A stretch of DNA of 64,000 nucleotides, taken from Regnicoccus_A sp014224355. Lineage in GTDB: Bacteria; Cyanobacteriota; Cyanobacteriia; PCC-6307; Cyanobiaceae. This document shows positions 40,824 to 49,534 of the stretch, piece by piece (within the stretch, counting starts at the first letter, position 1; each line of letters starts with the position of its first letter). Both the position numbers and the translations under genes were made by a program. The stretch lies in contig NZ_CP154799.1 in the NCBI RefSeq assembly GCF_050920705.1, positions 1,922,001-1,986,000 on the forward strand, in the 5' to 3' direction. The notes below the pieces were generated by a model. The model made no database searches. It was given only the letters and a program-made list of their open reading frames with translations, and was not told the DNA's origin.

Positions 40824-40896
40824 TACCCCCAAGGGGATTCGAACCCCTGTCGCCTCCGTGAAAGGGAGGTGTCCTAGGCCTCTAGACGATGGGGGC
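40824..40896 (-). tRNA. tRNA-Glu (anticodon TTC)
   Basis: A 73-nt cloverleaf without encoded CCA. Acceptor GCCCCCA/TGGGGGT, anticodon stem CCTCC/GGAGG with loop CTTTCAC reading TTC, and T-stem AGGGG/CCCCT. In cyanobacteria Glu-tRNA is also the substrate for 5-aminolevulinate synthesis (glutamyl-tRNA reductase, then HemL). Confidence 0.96.
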
Positions 40897-40970
40897 GAGG
40901 CCACGGAGGTTCAGCGTTTTTCAGGCGCTGATTCCGATTCATGGACGCTACGGGTCGGAGTGTCCCTTCG

Positions 40971-42170
40971 TCAAGGCAAGGTCTGGCCTGGAGAGTTCTG
41001 CCCCGACCACACCGGAACGGTGAAGTGGAAACAGGCCCCTTCACCTGGCTCGGAGACCACCCAGATCTTTCCGCCATGAACTTCGGCGATACGGCGACAG
41101 ACCGAGAGCCCAACCCCGAAGCCGGAGGTGGTTCCTGATGTCTGGGGGAGCCGCACCCGTTCCAGGAAAATACGCTCCTGTTCCGCGCGGGGAATGCCCG
41201 GACCGGTGTCGCAGACGCTCACCTGAACCCACTGGCTGGTGCGGTGCAGCAACGACAGGGTCACCTCGCCGTCATCGGGGGTGTATTTCAGCGCATTCTC
41301 CAGAAGGTTCAGCAGCACCTGGCGCATGCGCCGCTGATCGGCGAACACATCCGGAAGGTCAGCGGGAATGTCGGTGATCAGGTGCAGCGTCCGACCCACC
41401 CACAACTTCTCCAGCTCCAGGATCGCCTCCGCCGCCACCGGCGCCAGGGCAAGCCGCTGGGGGTTGAACAGGGCTTCCCAGCGGGTGGTGCCCACCTCCA
41501 GCAGGTCCTTGGAGAGGTGCTCGATGTCATCGAGGCGGCGGTCGAGCACATCCCGGCAGCGGGTGTTGTTGATGTGCCCCAGTTGCAGGCTCTGAAGCGC
41601 CAGCTTGGCGGCGGTGAGGGGGGTGCGCAGCTCGTGGGCCACCATGCGCAGCAGCCTCTCCTGCACCCGCAGGCGCTCGATCAGGGTTTCGTTTTCCTGA
41701 CGCAGCACCAGCACCTGGTCTTCCAGTTGCAACTCCCGCTGGGAACGGCTGCCATCCATCTCGGCGGGCCGCAGGCTCATGCCCAGGTCACTGACCACCT
41801 CCAGCTGTTGCCAACGGGGCAGCCAGCCCTTCAACTGATCCAGCACCGCGTTGCCCGCCAGCACCTGCCGGGGTGGTGGCTCCAGTTTCACCAGGGCCGG
41901 GGTGGCCACCAGCCTGTGCAGCTCCAGCAGCTCGGGTCGCAGGGCGGGGTTGGCCACCTCCAGAGCCACCTCGAAGCCGCAGTCGCAGGTTTCGAGGTAA
42001 TGGAGCACGCTGCGCAGATCCGCGGAAGCGAGGTGGTGGGGGGCCGCCACCAGCAGCAATTTCAGGGGCTGCCGACTGGCCGGGGTGCTGCCCCTGGTGC
42101 TGCCCCTGGTGCCGCCGGGAAGGGGCCCGGCGGCAGTTGTGCCGGGGTCGGCGTTCCCCGCTTCGGGCAC
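40971..42170 (-). CDS. sasA: Circadian output histidine kinase SasA
   Basis: A 399-residue sensor kinase. Residues about 36-130 form a KaiB-like thioredoxin fold (LKLLLVAAPHHLASADLRSV, then FEVALEVANPALRPELLELH and ATPALVKLEPPP). A coiled-coil linker is followed by the phosphorylated H179 in MVAHELRTPLTAAK, then NLLENALKYTPDD (N-box), DTGPGIP (G1) and GFGVGLSVCRRIAEVHGG. SasA binds KaiC and passes time information to the regulator RpaA. No transmembrane segment is present. The first 33 residues are low in complexity and include a small tandem repeat. Confidence 0.96.
   Translation of the reverse strand: MPEAGNADPGTTAAGPLPGGTRGSTRGSTPASRQPLKLLLVAAPHHLASADLRSVLHYLETCDCGFEVALEVANPALRPELLELHRLVATPALVKLEPPPRQVLAGNAVLDQLKGWLPRWQQLEVVSDLGMSLRPAEMDGSRSQRELQLEDQVLVLRQENETLIERLRVQERLLRMVAHELRTPLTAAKLALQSLQLGHINNTRCRDVLDRRLDDIEHLSKDLLEVGTTRWEALFNPQRLALAPVAAEAILELEKLWVGRTLHLITDIPADLPDVFADQRRMRQVLLNLLENALKYTPDDGEVTLSLLHRTSQWVQVSVCDTGPGIPRAEQERIFLERVRLPQTSGTTSGFGVGLSVCRRIAEVHGGKIWVVSEPGEGACFHFTVPVWSGQNSPGQTLP
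42084..42107. repeat. Two tandem copies of a 12-bp unit in the sasA 5' end
   Basis: GGTGCTGCCCCT occurs twice in tandem, with a degenerate third copy following (GGTGCCGCC). On the coding strand it encodes a G-S-T-R repeat in the disordered SasA N-terminus. Copy number changes would stay in frame. Confidence 0.75.
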
Positions 42171-42277
42171 CTTGGCTGCAGGCGAATCGTTCTGATCACC
42201 TTATGGCGTCCAACGGTTTCCCGAGGCCTGGCTATGACAACCCTGTGGCCTGACCCCACACCGCACCCCCACCTTCC

Positions 42278-42858
42278 ATGACTTCTTCCACGCAACGGGT
42301 GCCGCGGGACGAGCCCGGTCCATCGACGATCCCCCCCGGGGAAGCCGCATTCAGCTGGACAGCAGCCTGAGGCGATGGTTCTCCCGCAACCTCGGCCTCT
42401 GGCGTTCCAGGCGCCTCTATTTCTTCCGCGGCGAGGAGGAGGGCCTGCGGCTCGACAGCTTTCTGCGGATCGAATCCTATGAGCATCCGGTCGAAGGGGA
42501 GGCGGCCTATCGCTTCAGCTGGTGGCCGGAGCGGGATTTCGGCTTCTATGCCCGCAAGCCCCAGTACCAGGCCGAGGGCAGGCTGGATGCTTACCTCTGC
42601 GGTCACCAGCTGCGCTGCAGCAGGGGGCCTTTCTCGGATCTGCCCATGCGTTCCCAGATCCGCCAGGTGGACGAGCACGAACTGATCCTCGGGTCGCAGC
42701 ATCAGGGCTGGGACATCGAGCAGCACATCCGCCTGATCGATCAGGACCGCTTCCGGGCCTGCTCGACCTTCTCCTGGCGGGATGGGGTTCTGGACATCAC
42801 CGAAACCCACCATGAGATCCGCCTGGAGGGTCCAGGTGATCCACTTCCCACCGATTGA
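42278..42858 (+). pseudogene. Conserved cyanobacterial protein, CpeS-like lipocalin candidate, with apparent frameshift
   Basis: The main frame encodes LDSSLRRWFSRNLGLWRSRR, then SWWPERDFGFYARKPQYQAEG, RQVDEHELILGSQHQGWDIE and a C-terminal WRDGVLDITETHHEIRLEG. The G-x-W-R-S-x-R opening and overall beta pattern recall CpeS/CpcS bilin lyases and related calycins, but this is tentative. The frame has no ATG, GTG or TTG before residue about 100. An ATG at 42278 in another frame reads MTSSTQRVPRDEPGPS and would join it if the run of seven C at 42331-42337 had eight. The gene is probably intact in reality or newly broken. Confidence 0.6.
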
Positions 42859-42891
42859 AGTTCGCGCCTCGGTGCAGCAGCATGGGGCTTG

Positions 42892-43308
42892 ATGAACACG
42901 CTCTCCTTGCGCCTCCCGAATCGCCTCCGCCGGTTGCTGCTGCTGGCTGTCGTCCTCGCCATTCCTGCCTTTGCCGGGGGCCCTCCGGCCCAGGCGGCTC
43001 CTGCCACTGAAAGCGAGATGTCGCTCTACACCAGGATTGCGGCCGTCAACGTCTGCATCGCCCGGGGTGCCGGCGTCGAGTTCGACAAAGCCGCGAACAT
43101 TGCCGGTGAAACGATCGCCCAGCTGATCAAGGGTCAGCACGACGGTCAGATCCAGCAGGTGGGCACCAAGGCGCTCTCGATCGAGGAGCTGCGCCGTGGC
43201 TCGGTCAACTCCGCGGTGATCGGCGCTGTCGAGCTCTGCGCCAAGGAGGTGCCCGCGGAAGTGGTCAAGAAGGTGCAGGACGCCCTCAAGCAGCAGGGCG
43301 GCTCCTGA
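42892..43308 (+). CDS. Secreted small conserved cyanobacterial protein
   Basis: A 138-residue protein with a signal peptide (basic start LRLPNRLRRLLLLAVVLAIPAFA, cleavage probably near AQAAPA) and a mature helical part: EMSLYTRIAAVNVCIARGAGVEFDKAANIAGETIAQLIKGQH, then IEELRRGSVNSAVIGAVELCAKEVP. Two Cys residues could form a disulfide in the periplasm. Homologs in marine picocyanobacteria are sometimes labelled cAMP phosphodiesterase, but no such motif is visible. Function is unknown. Confidence 0.8.
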   Translation: MNTLSLRLPNRLRRLLLLAVVLAIPAFAGGPPAQAAPATESEMSLYTRIAAVNVCIARGAGVEFDKAANIAGETIAQLIKGQHDGQIQQVGTKALSIEELRRGSVNSAVIGAVELCAKEVPAEVVKKVQDALKQQGGS

Positions 43309-43443
43309 GTCCGGGCTCTGCGGTGCCGGATCGGCCGCCGGATGCATCCGGACACATCCGACCCCCTTCCCAGTTGCAGTTCAGGTGGCCCTGGTGGCTT
43401 TGCTGATGGCATCCCTTCGGGGCTGTTCCTCAGCTTGACCACC

Positions 43444-43863
43444 ATGAGCACCATGACTCGCCGGCTCACCCTTCTGCTCGCGGCCGGAGCCTGCGGCCTC
43501 TCCACACTCCTGCCTGCGGCCGCCTCGGCACAGGTGTACAACCAGGGCTACCGCGATTATCGGGGCTACCCAGCGGTCCCGACCCGGAACTGGCCCCCCG
43601 CCCCCTACCAGGACTACAACAGCCAGGCTCCCAACGGCACCACGCCCTTCGGGCAGCCGCCTGTGCCCAGGACCTGGGAAGAGGCCCAGGCCCTGCAGCA
43701 GCGCTGCTCGATCGGCCGCCTGGTGGGCGGGGTCCTCGGCGGTGGACTTGGGTACGCCGCCTCCCGCGGTGACGGGCGCACCTGGGTGGTTCCCCTGGGG
43801 GCCCTGCTGGGATCCCAGGTGGGCTGCAACACAGGCCAGGGCCGAGGTCCGCTCCCCTGGTGA
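43444..43863 (+). CDS. Secreted glycine-zipper protein
   Basis: A 139-residue protein. A signal peptide (RRLTLLLAAGACGLSTLLPAAASA) is followed by a Tyr/Pro-rich segment (VYNQGYRDYRGYPAVPTRNW) and a C-terminal glycine zipper, LVGGVLGGGLGYAASRG and VVPLGALLGSQVGC. Such zippers insert in membranes, often the outer membrane (SmpA/17-kDa antigen type). I use the ATG at 43444; a longer open frame begins upstream but lacks a signal-like start. Function is unknown. Confidence 0.72.
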   Translation: MSTMTRRLTLLLAAGACGLSTLLPAAASAQVYNQGYRDYRGYPAVPTRNWPPAPYQDYNSQAPNGTTPFGQPPVPRTWEEAQALQQRCSIGRLVGGVLGGGLGYAASRGDGRTWVVPLGALLGSQVGCNTGQGRGPLPW

Positions 43864-43938
43864 TCGCCGTTCGTGTGCGGAGACTCAGGCCCGGGGATCG
43901 GGGCGCCAGGATCAGAACGCCCTGTCCCCTCTGGCTTG

Positions 43939-46656
43939 ATGAGTGTCGTGCGGCTGGCTGACTATCGCCCTTTCCCCTACCGGCTTGTGCGCACCGATCT
44001 GACGGTGCGCCTTCTCGGCGAGCAGGCCCTGGTGGCGTCCACCCTGCTGCTGGAACCCCTGGCGAGCGGCCCCGAGCCGCTGGTGCTGCGCGGAGCAGGG
44101 TTCGAGCTGCTCTCCCTCAGCCTCGATGGCCAGCCCCTGGCGCCCGAAGAGATCCGCAGGGACGGCGACGCCTACATCCTCACCAACCTTCCCGGCCAGC
44201 CGTTTCGCCTGGACAGCCAGGTGCGCCTCCACCCCCGGGAGAACACCAGTCTCGAGGGGCTCTATGCCAGTGGTGGCATGGTCACCACCCAGTGCGAGGC
44301 GGAGGGGTTCAGGCGCATCACCCTCCACCCTGATCGCCCCGATGTGCTCAGCCTGTTCCGGGTGCGGATCGAGGCAGACCGTGGGGAGTGTCCCGTTCTG
44401 CTCTCCAACGGCAATTGCATCGAGCGGGGCGAGCTGCCCGCCGATTCTGATGAGGGAGTGCGTCACTATGCCGTCTGGGACGATCCCTTCCCCAAGCCCT
44501 CCTACCTGTTCGCCCTGGTGGCCGGAGTCCTCGAGGAGGTTCGCGACACCTTCACCACCGCCAGTGGACGGACGGTGCAGCTGCGCCTTCATGTGGAGCC
44601 CGGGGATACCCCCTACACGGCCCATGCCATGCGCTCGTTGCAGCGCTCGATGGCCTGGGATGAGCGTGTCTATGGGCTGGAGTACGACCTCGATGAATAC
44701 AACATCGTGGCTGTGCGCCATTTCAACATGGGCGCCATGGAGAACAAAAGCCTCAACATCTTCAACTCCAAGCTGGTGCTCGCTGATGCCGCCACGGCCA
44801 CCGATGCCGAACTGGAGCGGATCGAGAGTGTGATCGCCCATGAGTATTTCCACAACTGGACGGGCAACCGCATCACCTGCCGCGACTGGTTTCAGCTCTC
44901 CCTCAAGGAGGGTCTCACTGTATTCAGGGATCAGAGTTTCACAGCGGATCTGCATGCACCAACGCTGAAGCGAATCGAAGACGTAGCGATGCTGCGCAAC
45001 ACCCAGTTTCGTGAAGATGCCGGACCCACCGCCCACCCTGTACAACCTGATCACTACCAGGCGATCGACAACTTCTACACCACGACGATCTATGAAAAAG
45101 GTGCGGAGGTGATCCGCATGCTGCACACCCTGCTTGGTCACGACACGTTCATGCGTGGGATGGCCACCTATGTGCAACGCCATGACGGCACCGCCGCCAC
45201 CTGTGACGACTTCGTGCAGGCCATGCAGGACGCCGCCGGTGAGTTGTCCGCGAACGATGGCGGCAGTGCCACGGCCAGCGGCTTCTGCTTTGACCAGTTC
45301 CGCCGCTGGTATCACCAGGCGGGCACCCCGCAGCTGGCGCTGAAACGCCTCTGGGATGAGGAGGATGGTCGCCTGACACTGACCATCAGCCAGCACACTC
45401 CTGCCACCCCGGGCCAGTCGAGCAAGCCACCGCTGGTGATCCCCCTCGCTCTGGGGGCGGTTGATCAGGCCGGTGAACCCCTGCTGCTGCGGTATCCAGG
45501 AGAAGCGAGCGCCACCGCCGAGGCCGCCTGCCTTGACCACGCCTGGGGGCCGCTCACCCGCTTGCTGGTGATCGATCAGGCCGAGCAGACCGTGGTGTTC
45601 GAGGGGTTCGAACCCCACAGCCACCCGCCGGCTCTCTCACTGCTGCGGCGATTTTCAGCTCCGGTGCAGCTGGAGTTCAAGCGCCCGGTCACGGAACTGC
45701 TGCATCTGCTCAGCAGCGACGGCGAGCCGCTGGCCCGCTGGGATGCCGGACAGGAGTTGCTGCGCCAGGTGCTGCTGCACCGCGCGGGCGGGGATCCCGA
45801 TGAGGCTCTCGAGGACGGCCTGGTGGCGGCGTTCGGGCGGATCCTGCTGGAGGGCACCCTCAGCGACGGCAACCGCTGTGCCCTGTTGACGATGCCGGGT
45901 CTGGCCGAGCTGGAGGCGGCCACCGACCAGCCGGATCCGCCGGCGCTGTTCGCGGCGATCAGAGATCTCCAGGCCCGCTTCGGCGACAAGCTGGCCGACC
46001 CCCTGGCGGACTGCCTGGAGCGCTGTCGGCCCCAGTGGGAGCTTCCCTGGCCCGGGGGCGTCGGCGATCGACAGCTCACGGGGCTGGTCTGGGCCTGGCG
46101 CGCTGCCGCCGGCGACAGGGCGGTGATGGCCGAGGCCGCGGCCGCGGTGGATGGGCCATCGATGACCCTGGCGCGGGCAGGGTTGCGGGCCCTGCAACCC
46201 CTGGCTGTTGCCGAGCGGGAGCGGGCGATGGCAGCCTTCTATGGGCGCTGGCAGCAGAAGCCTGTCATCCTCGATGCCTGGTTCAACCTCGAGGCTTCGG
46301 CTCCCTTCGCCGATGGCCTGGAGCGGGTTGAGACCCTGTTGGGGCATCCCCGCTATGACCCGGCGGCCCCGAACTCGGTGCGGGCGGTCCTGGGTGGCCT
46401 GGTGGCCAACACACCGATCTTCCACGCCGCCGATGGCAGTGGTTACCGCTTCATGGCTGAGCAGATCGCCCGGCTCGACCAGCGCAACCCGATCACGGCA
46501 TCGCGGATGGCCAAGGTGTTCAGTCGCTGGCAGAGCTATGGGCCGGATCGCGGCAGGAGGATGCGGGAGGCGATGGAGCAACTCGCCGGATCCGGGCTCT
46601 CGGCCAACACCCGGGAGGTGGTGGATCAGAGCCTGGGGCGGGAGCTGCGGGGGTAG
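43939..46656 (+). CDS. pepN: Aminopeptidase N
   Basis: A 905-residue M1 metallopeptidase of the E. coli PepN type. The exopeptidase motif HFNMGAMENKSLNIF is followed by the zinc site VIAHEYFHNWTGNRITCRDWFQLSLKEG (two His plus Glu). The DUF3458 domains follow to the C-terminus. It removes N-terminal residues from peptides in the cytoplasm. I use the ATG at 43939; the open frame extends 22 codons upstream. Its 3' end overlaps the convergent GH10-like gene by 31 bp. Confidence 0.96.
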   Translation: MSVVRLADYRPFPYRLVRTDLTVRLLGEQALVASTLLLEPLASGPEPLVLRGAGFELLSLSLDGQPLAPEEIRRDGDAYILTNLPGQPFRLDSQVRLHPRENTSLEGLYASGGMVTTQCEAEGFRRITLHPDRPDVLSLFRVRIEADRGECPVLLSNGNCIERGELPADSDEGVRHYAVWDDPFPKPSYLFALVAGVLEEVRDTFTTASGRTVQLRLHVEPGDTPYTAHAMRSLQRSMAWDERVYGLEYDLDEYNIVAVRHFNMGAMENKSLNIFNSKLVLADAATATDAELERIESVIAHEYFHNWTGNRITCRDWFQLSLKEGLTVFRDQSFTADLHAPTLKRIEDVAMLRNTQFREDAGPTAHPVQPDHYQAIDNFYTTTIYEKGAEVIRMLHTLLGHDTFMRGMATYVQRHDGTAATCDDFVQAMQDAAGELSANDGGSATASGFCFDQFRRWYHQAGTPQLALKRLWDEEDGRLTLTISQHTPATPGQSSKPPLVIPLALGAVDQAGEPLLLRYPGEASATAEAACLDHAWGPLTRLLVIDQAEQTVVFEGFEPHSHPPALSLLRRFSAPVQLEFKRPVTELLHLLSSDGEPLARWDAGQELLRQVLLHRAGGDPDEALEDGLVAAFGRILLEGTLSDGNRCALLTMPGLAELEAATDQPDPPALFAAIRDLQARFGDKLADPLADCLERCRPQWELPWPGGVGDRQLTGLVWAWRAAAGDRAVMAEAAAAVDGPSMTLARAGLRALQPLAVAERERAMAAFYGRWQQKPVILDAWFNLEASAPFADGLERVETLLGHPRYDPAAPNSVRAVLGGLVANTPIFHAADGSGYRFMAEQIARLDQRNPITASRMAKVFSRWQSYGPDRGRRMREAMEQLAGSGLSANTREVVDQSLGRELRG

Positions 46657-47789
46657 GGATCCGGGTAGAGGGCCCCGTGCAGGCGCTGGAAGGAGGAGCG
46701 ACGGGCCGTCGCCCCTTCCGGCCCCCCGTAGGTGCCCCAGAGACCCTCCCAGTAGAAATAGATCACACCCAGGCCGCGCCTGGAGACCTGCTCCACCTTC
46801 TGCTTCAGCACCGCTGTAGAGGTGGTGCGCCCGCCGAATCCCGCCAGCACGCCAATCTGCACGGGCATGCCCCAGCGCCTGGCCTTGACCAGGGCCGACT
46901 GGTCGAGGTCCTTGGTGAACCCGGCCACGGAGTAGGCGTAGTTCTGGACCACCAGCTCATCCACCAGCTGTCCGAGGGCCCAGATCTCCCAGTCCTGCAG
47001 CCAGTGGTTGTAGGCGAAGCGGAACGGCCCGGGTGAGTGGCTGATCACGGCCCCGCTGCGTTCGCTCTTCATCCTGGCGCGCAATTCCCGCAGCAATCCT
47101 GTGAGCTGCTGGCGCCGCCAGGTCATCCACTCGCGGTTGTTGTAGTCACGTGGTGGCTCGCGGCCCTTGTCCTTGCGGAACAGGGCACGGGTGTAGGCGT
47201 CGTAGCCGAGCTCCACCGGCCAGGCGAAATGGTCATCGAGCTGGATCCCGTCCACGCCGCAGCGCTTCACGATTTCACCGATCAGGCCGATCACCCGCTC
47301 GCGCACGCCGGGATGGGCCGGATTCAGCCACACCCGCAGATCCTTGAGGGGGGAGGTCTTGAGGTTGGCCCCGTGCATCGCGTAGAGGGTGGATCCGTCG
47401 CTGCGGTGCAACACCCATTCGGGATGCCGGCGAACCACCTCGGCATCGGCCGGCTCCATCAGGCCGTACTCGAACCAGGGGATCACTTTCATCCCCCGAC
47501 GCTGGCCGGCCTTGGTGATGCGGCAGATGGGATCAAGGGAGGCATTCACCTGCTTCAGCTTCGGCTCGATCGGCGCGAAGCGGCTGCGATGGAACGTGTA
47601 GCCCCGGCTCCAGACGTTGGGGTAGAGGGTGTTGAAGCCGGCGGCGTCGAGCTCGCCCACCGCCTTCTCGATCAGCCCGGCGTCGTAATAGAGGGGGCTG
47701 GGGCTGTTGGTCAGCCAGACCCCGACCCTTTGGCTGGCGGCCAGGGCCGGCAGGGCTCCCAGTGCCTGCAGGGACGTGGTGACCACCAC
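46626..47789 (-). CDS. Glycoside hydrolase family 10-like (DUF187) secreted protein
   Basis: A 387-residue protein with a hydrophobic leader (SLQALGALPALAAS) and a TIM-barrel-like body: RVGVWLTNSPSPLYY, FNTLYPNVWSRGYTF, VIPWFEYGLMEP, GVDGIQLDDHFAWPVELGYD and ELVVQNYAYSVAGF. This is the pattern of the GHL10/DUF187 family related to YngK, thought to act on cell-wall or extracellular glycans. The GTG at 47789 is used as start, but a positively charged region directly upstream (RVRLKRALPALAT) would make a better signal peptide, so the true start may be a rare codon upstream. Confidence 0.8.
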   Translation of the reverse strand: MVVTTSLQALGALPALAASQRVGVWLTNSPSPLYYDAGLIEKAVGELDAAGFNTLYPNVWSRGYTFHRSRFAPIEPKLKQVNASLDPICRITKAGQRRGMKVIPWFEYGLMEPADAEVVRRHPEWVLHRSDGSTLYAMHGANLKTSPLKDLRVWLNPAHPGVRERVIGLIGEIVKRCGVDGIQLDDHFAWPVELGYDAYTRALFRKDKGREPPRDYNNREWMTWRRQQLTGLLRELRARMKSERSGAVISHSPGPFRFAYNHWLQDWEIWALGQLVDELVVQNYAYSVAGFTKDLDQSALVKARRWGMPVQIGVLAGFGGRTTSTAVLKQKVEQVSRRGLGVIYFYWEGLWGTYGGPEGATARRSSFQRLHGALYPDPYPRSSRPRL

Positions 47790-47881
47790 GGTGGCCAGGG
47801 CCGGCAGGGCTCGCTTGAGCCGGACCCGGCAGGGGAGCAGATGTCGGAACGGGATGGCAGTCGTGGGCGAGGGGACAGGGC

Positions 47882-48877
47882 CTAGCGGAACATCGAGCTC
47901 ACCGAGCTCTCTTCATGGATGCGCCAGATGGCTTCTCCCAGCATTTTGGCCACCGACAGGACCTGCAGCTGGGGAAAATTGCGCTCGTCGGTGATCGGGA
48001 TGCTGTTGGTGACCAGCACCTCCTCGATCAGTCCCGGCTCCGAGAGGCGCTCGATGGCCGGCGGTGAAAAGACCGCATGGGTGGCGCAGGCCAGGACCCG
48101 CCTGGCTCCCTCCCTGCGCAACAGGCGGGCCCCCTGGCAGATCGTGCCGCCGGTGTCGATCATGTCGTCGATCAAGACCGCCGTCTTGCCAGCCACGTCG
48201 CCGATCACCGTGAGGCTTTCGGCCACGTTGTGATCGGAGCGACGTTTGTCGATAATCGCCAGGGGCGCATCGTGCATGCGTTTGGCGAAGGCCCGGGCCC
48301 GGGCCACCCCGCCCACATCGGGGGAGACCACCACCATCTCACCCAGGTCCCTGGCGGAGAGGTAGTCGACCAGGACCGGCGAGCCGTAGATGTGGTCGCA
48401 GGGAATGTCGAAATACCCCTGGATCTGGGAGGAATGCAGATCCATGGCCAGCACCCGATCAACGCCCGACTGGGTCAGCAGATTGGCCACCAGCTTGGCT
48501 GTGATCGATTCCCTCCCGGCGGTCTTGCGGTCGGCGCGGGCGTAGCCGTAGTACGGAACCACAGCGGTGATCTGGCGTGCGGAGGCCCGGCGGCAGGCGT
48601 CCACCATGATCAGCAGCTCCATCAGGTGATCGTTCACCGGAGCGCAGGTGGGCTGGATCAGGAAGACGTCGCAGCCGCGGATCGATTCCTGGATCTGGAT
48701 GTAGAGCTCGCCGTCGGCGAAGCGCTTGATCACCCGCGGACCATCGGGAACGCCCAGGTAGCTGGCGATCTCCCTGGCCAGGGCAGGATTGGACGTGCCG
48801 CTGAACAACCTCAGACGGCGGGTGTCATGGGGCCTGGTGTCCTGCTCCACCCGTTCAGCAGTCAAGAAACTGGTCAC
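47882..48877 (-). CDS. prs: Ribose-phosphate diphosphokinase
   Basis: A 331-residue enzyme making PRPP from ribose-5-phosphate and ATP for nucleotides, His and Trp. Motifs: LFSGTSNPALAREIASYLG, RFADGELYIQIQESIRG, YYGYARADRK, VVVSPDVGGVARARAFAKRM and the PRPP-binding VLIDDMIDTGGTI. The start is the GTG at 48877 (MTSFLTAERVEQ), giving a family-typical length; the much longer open frame upstream is not coding. The GH10-like gene follows on the same strand with a 92-bp gap. Confidence 0.95.
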   Translation of the reverse strand: MTSFLTAERVEQDTRPHDTRRLRLFSGTSNPALAREIASYLGVPDGPRVIKRFADGELYIQIQESIRGCDVFLIQPTCAPVNDHLMELLIMVDACRRASARQITAVVPYYGYARADRKTAGRESITAKLVANLLTQSGVDRVLAMDLHSSQIQGYFDIPCDHIYGSPVLVDYLSARDLGEMVVVSPDVGGVARARAFAKRMHDAPLAIIDKRRSDHNVAESLTVIGDVAGKTAVLIDDMIDTGGTICQGARLLRREGARRVLACATHAVFSPPAIERLSEPGLIEEVLVTNSIPITDERNFPQLQVLSVAKMLGEAIWRIHEESSVSSMFR

Positions 48878-48943
48878 GGCAGGCGTGAGCGAGCAGGGCA
48901 GAAGCTTGATGGTAGAAGGCTCCCTGTCCCGCGAGGGCAAACA

Positions 48944-49530
48944 ATGATGAAGGCTCCAGGGATACCCGCCAGCCCCAGGGCCCCAGAGGCTCCGTTGCGC
49001 CTGGTCCTGGTGGGGGCCGCCGCTGCGGGTGCGTCCGATGCGGTGGAGGAGGCCGCCGGCCGTCTGGCGGAGCTGATCGGGGTTCCTGCCCTGGCGATGC
49101 CTTCCCTGCACGAAGACGACCAAGCCGGCGTGGATGCCGTGATGGCCGAGCTGAACAGCCGAGGGGGATCCTGGGTGGTGCCGTTGCCCCTGGATCCCGG
49201 CCGCTGGCAGCCCTGGGGGGGCGCTGGTCGGAGCTGCTCGGGGCCTGGCGCCAACCGGTTGTCCTGCTGATTGAGTCACACCAGGCGGATGGGGGGCTGC
49301 CGGCGGCCTGCACCGCCCTGATGAAGTGCAGTGGGGTTCCTCTGCTGGGGCTGATCCAGTGGGGTGGTGGCTTCGATCGGGAGGCTCGCCGCCGCGATGG
49401 ACTCCTCTGGCTTGGGGGGCTCACCCACTCCCCAGGCTCGGCAGCAGCCGGGGAGGCTGAAGAGGCGGATCTCAGTCTGTGCCTGAGCCTGGGAAGGCGC
49501 TGGAGCCGGATCACGGCGGAGGCCAGGTAG
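48944..49530 (+). pseudogene. Conserved hypothetical gene with apparent frameshift
   Basis: Frame one begins with ATG at 48944: LRLVLVGAAAAGASDAVEEA, GVPALAMPSLHEDDQAGVD and SWVVPLPLDPGRWQPW. The second frame continues LGAWRQPVVLLIESHQADGG, CTALMKCSGVPLLGLIQWGG and so on to 49530. They join if the run of seven G residues at 49215-49221 had one more, giving about 195 residues. The fused protein alternates beta and helical stretches like a nucleotide-binding or synthetase-type fold (P-loop-less), but I do not recognise a family. It diverges from prs. Confidence 0.6.
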
Positions 49531-49534
49531 CCGC

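Noticed and set aside
42892..43308. cAMP phosphodiesterase label used for some homologs
   Set aside because: No HD, metallo-beta-lactamase or other phosphodiesterase motif is visible; it is a small secreted helical protein.
43912..45624. A 570-codon minus-strand open frame over pepN
   Set aside because: Antisense to the conserved M1 peptidase; sequence lacks any family motif.
48878..49279. Upstream extension of prs
   Set aside because: The added 134 residues look non-coding and overlap the divergent hypothetical gene; the GTG at 48877 gives the usual PRPP synthetase length.
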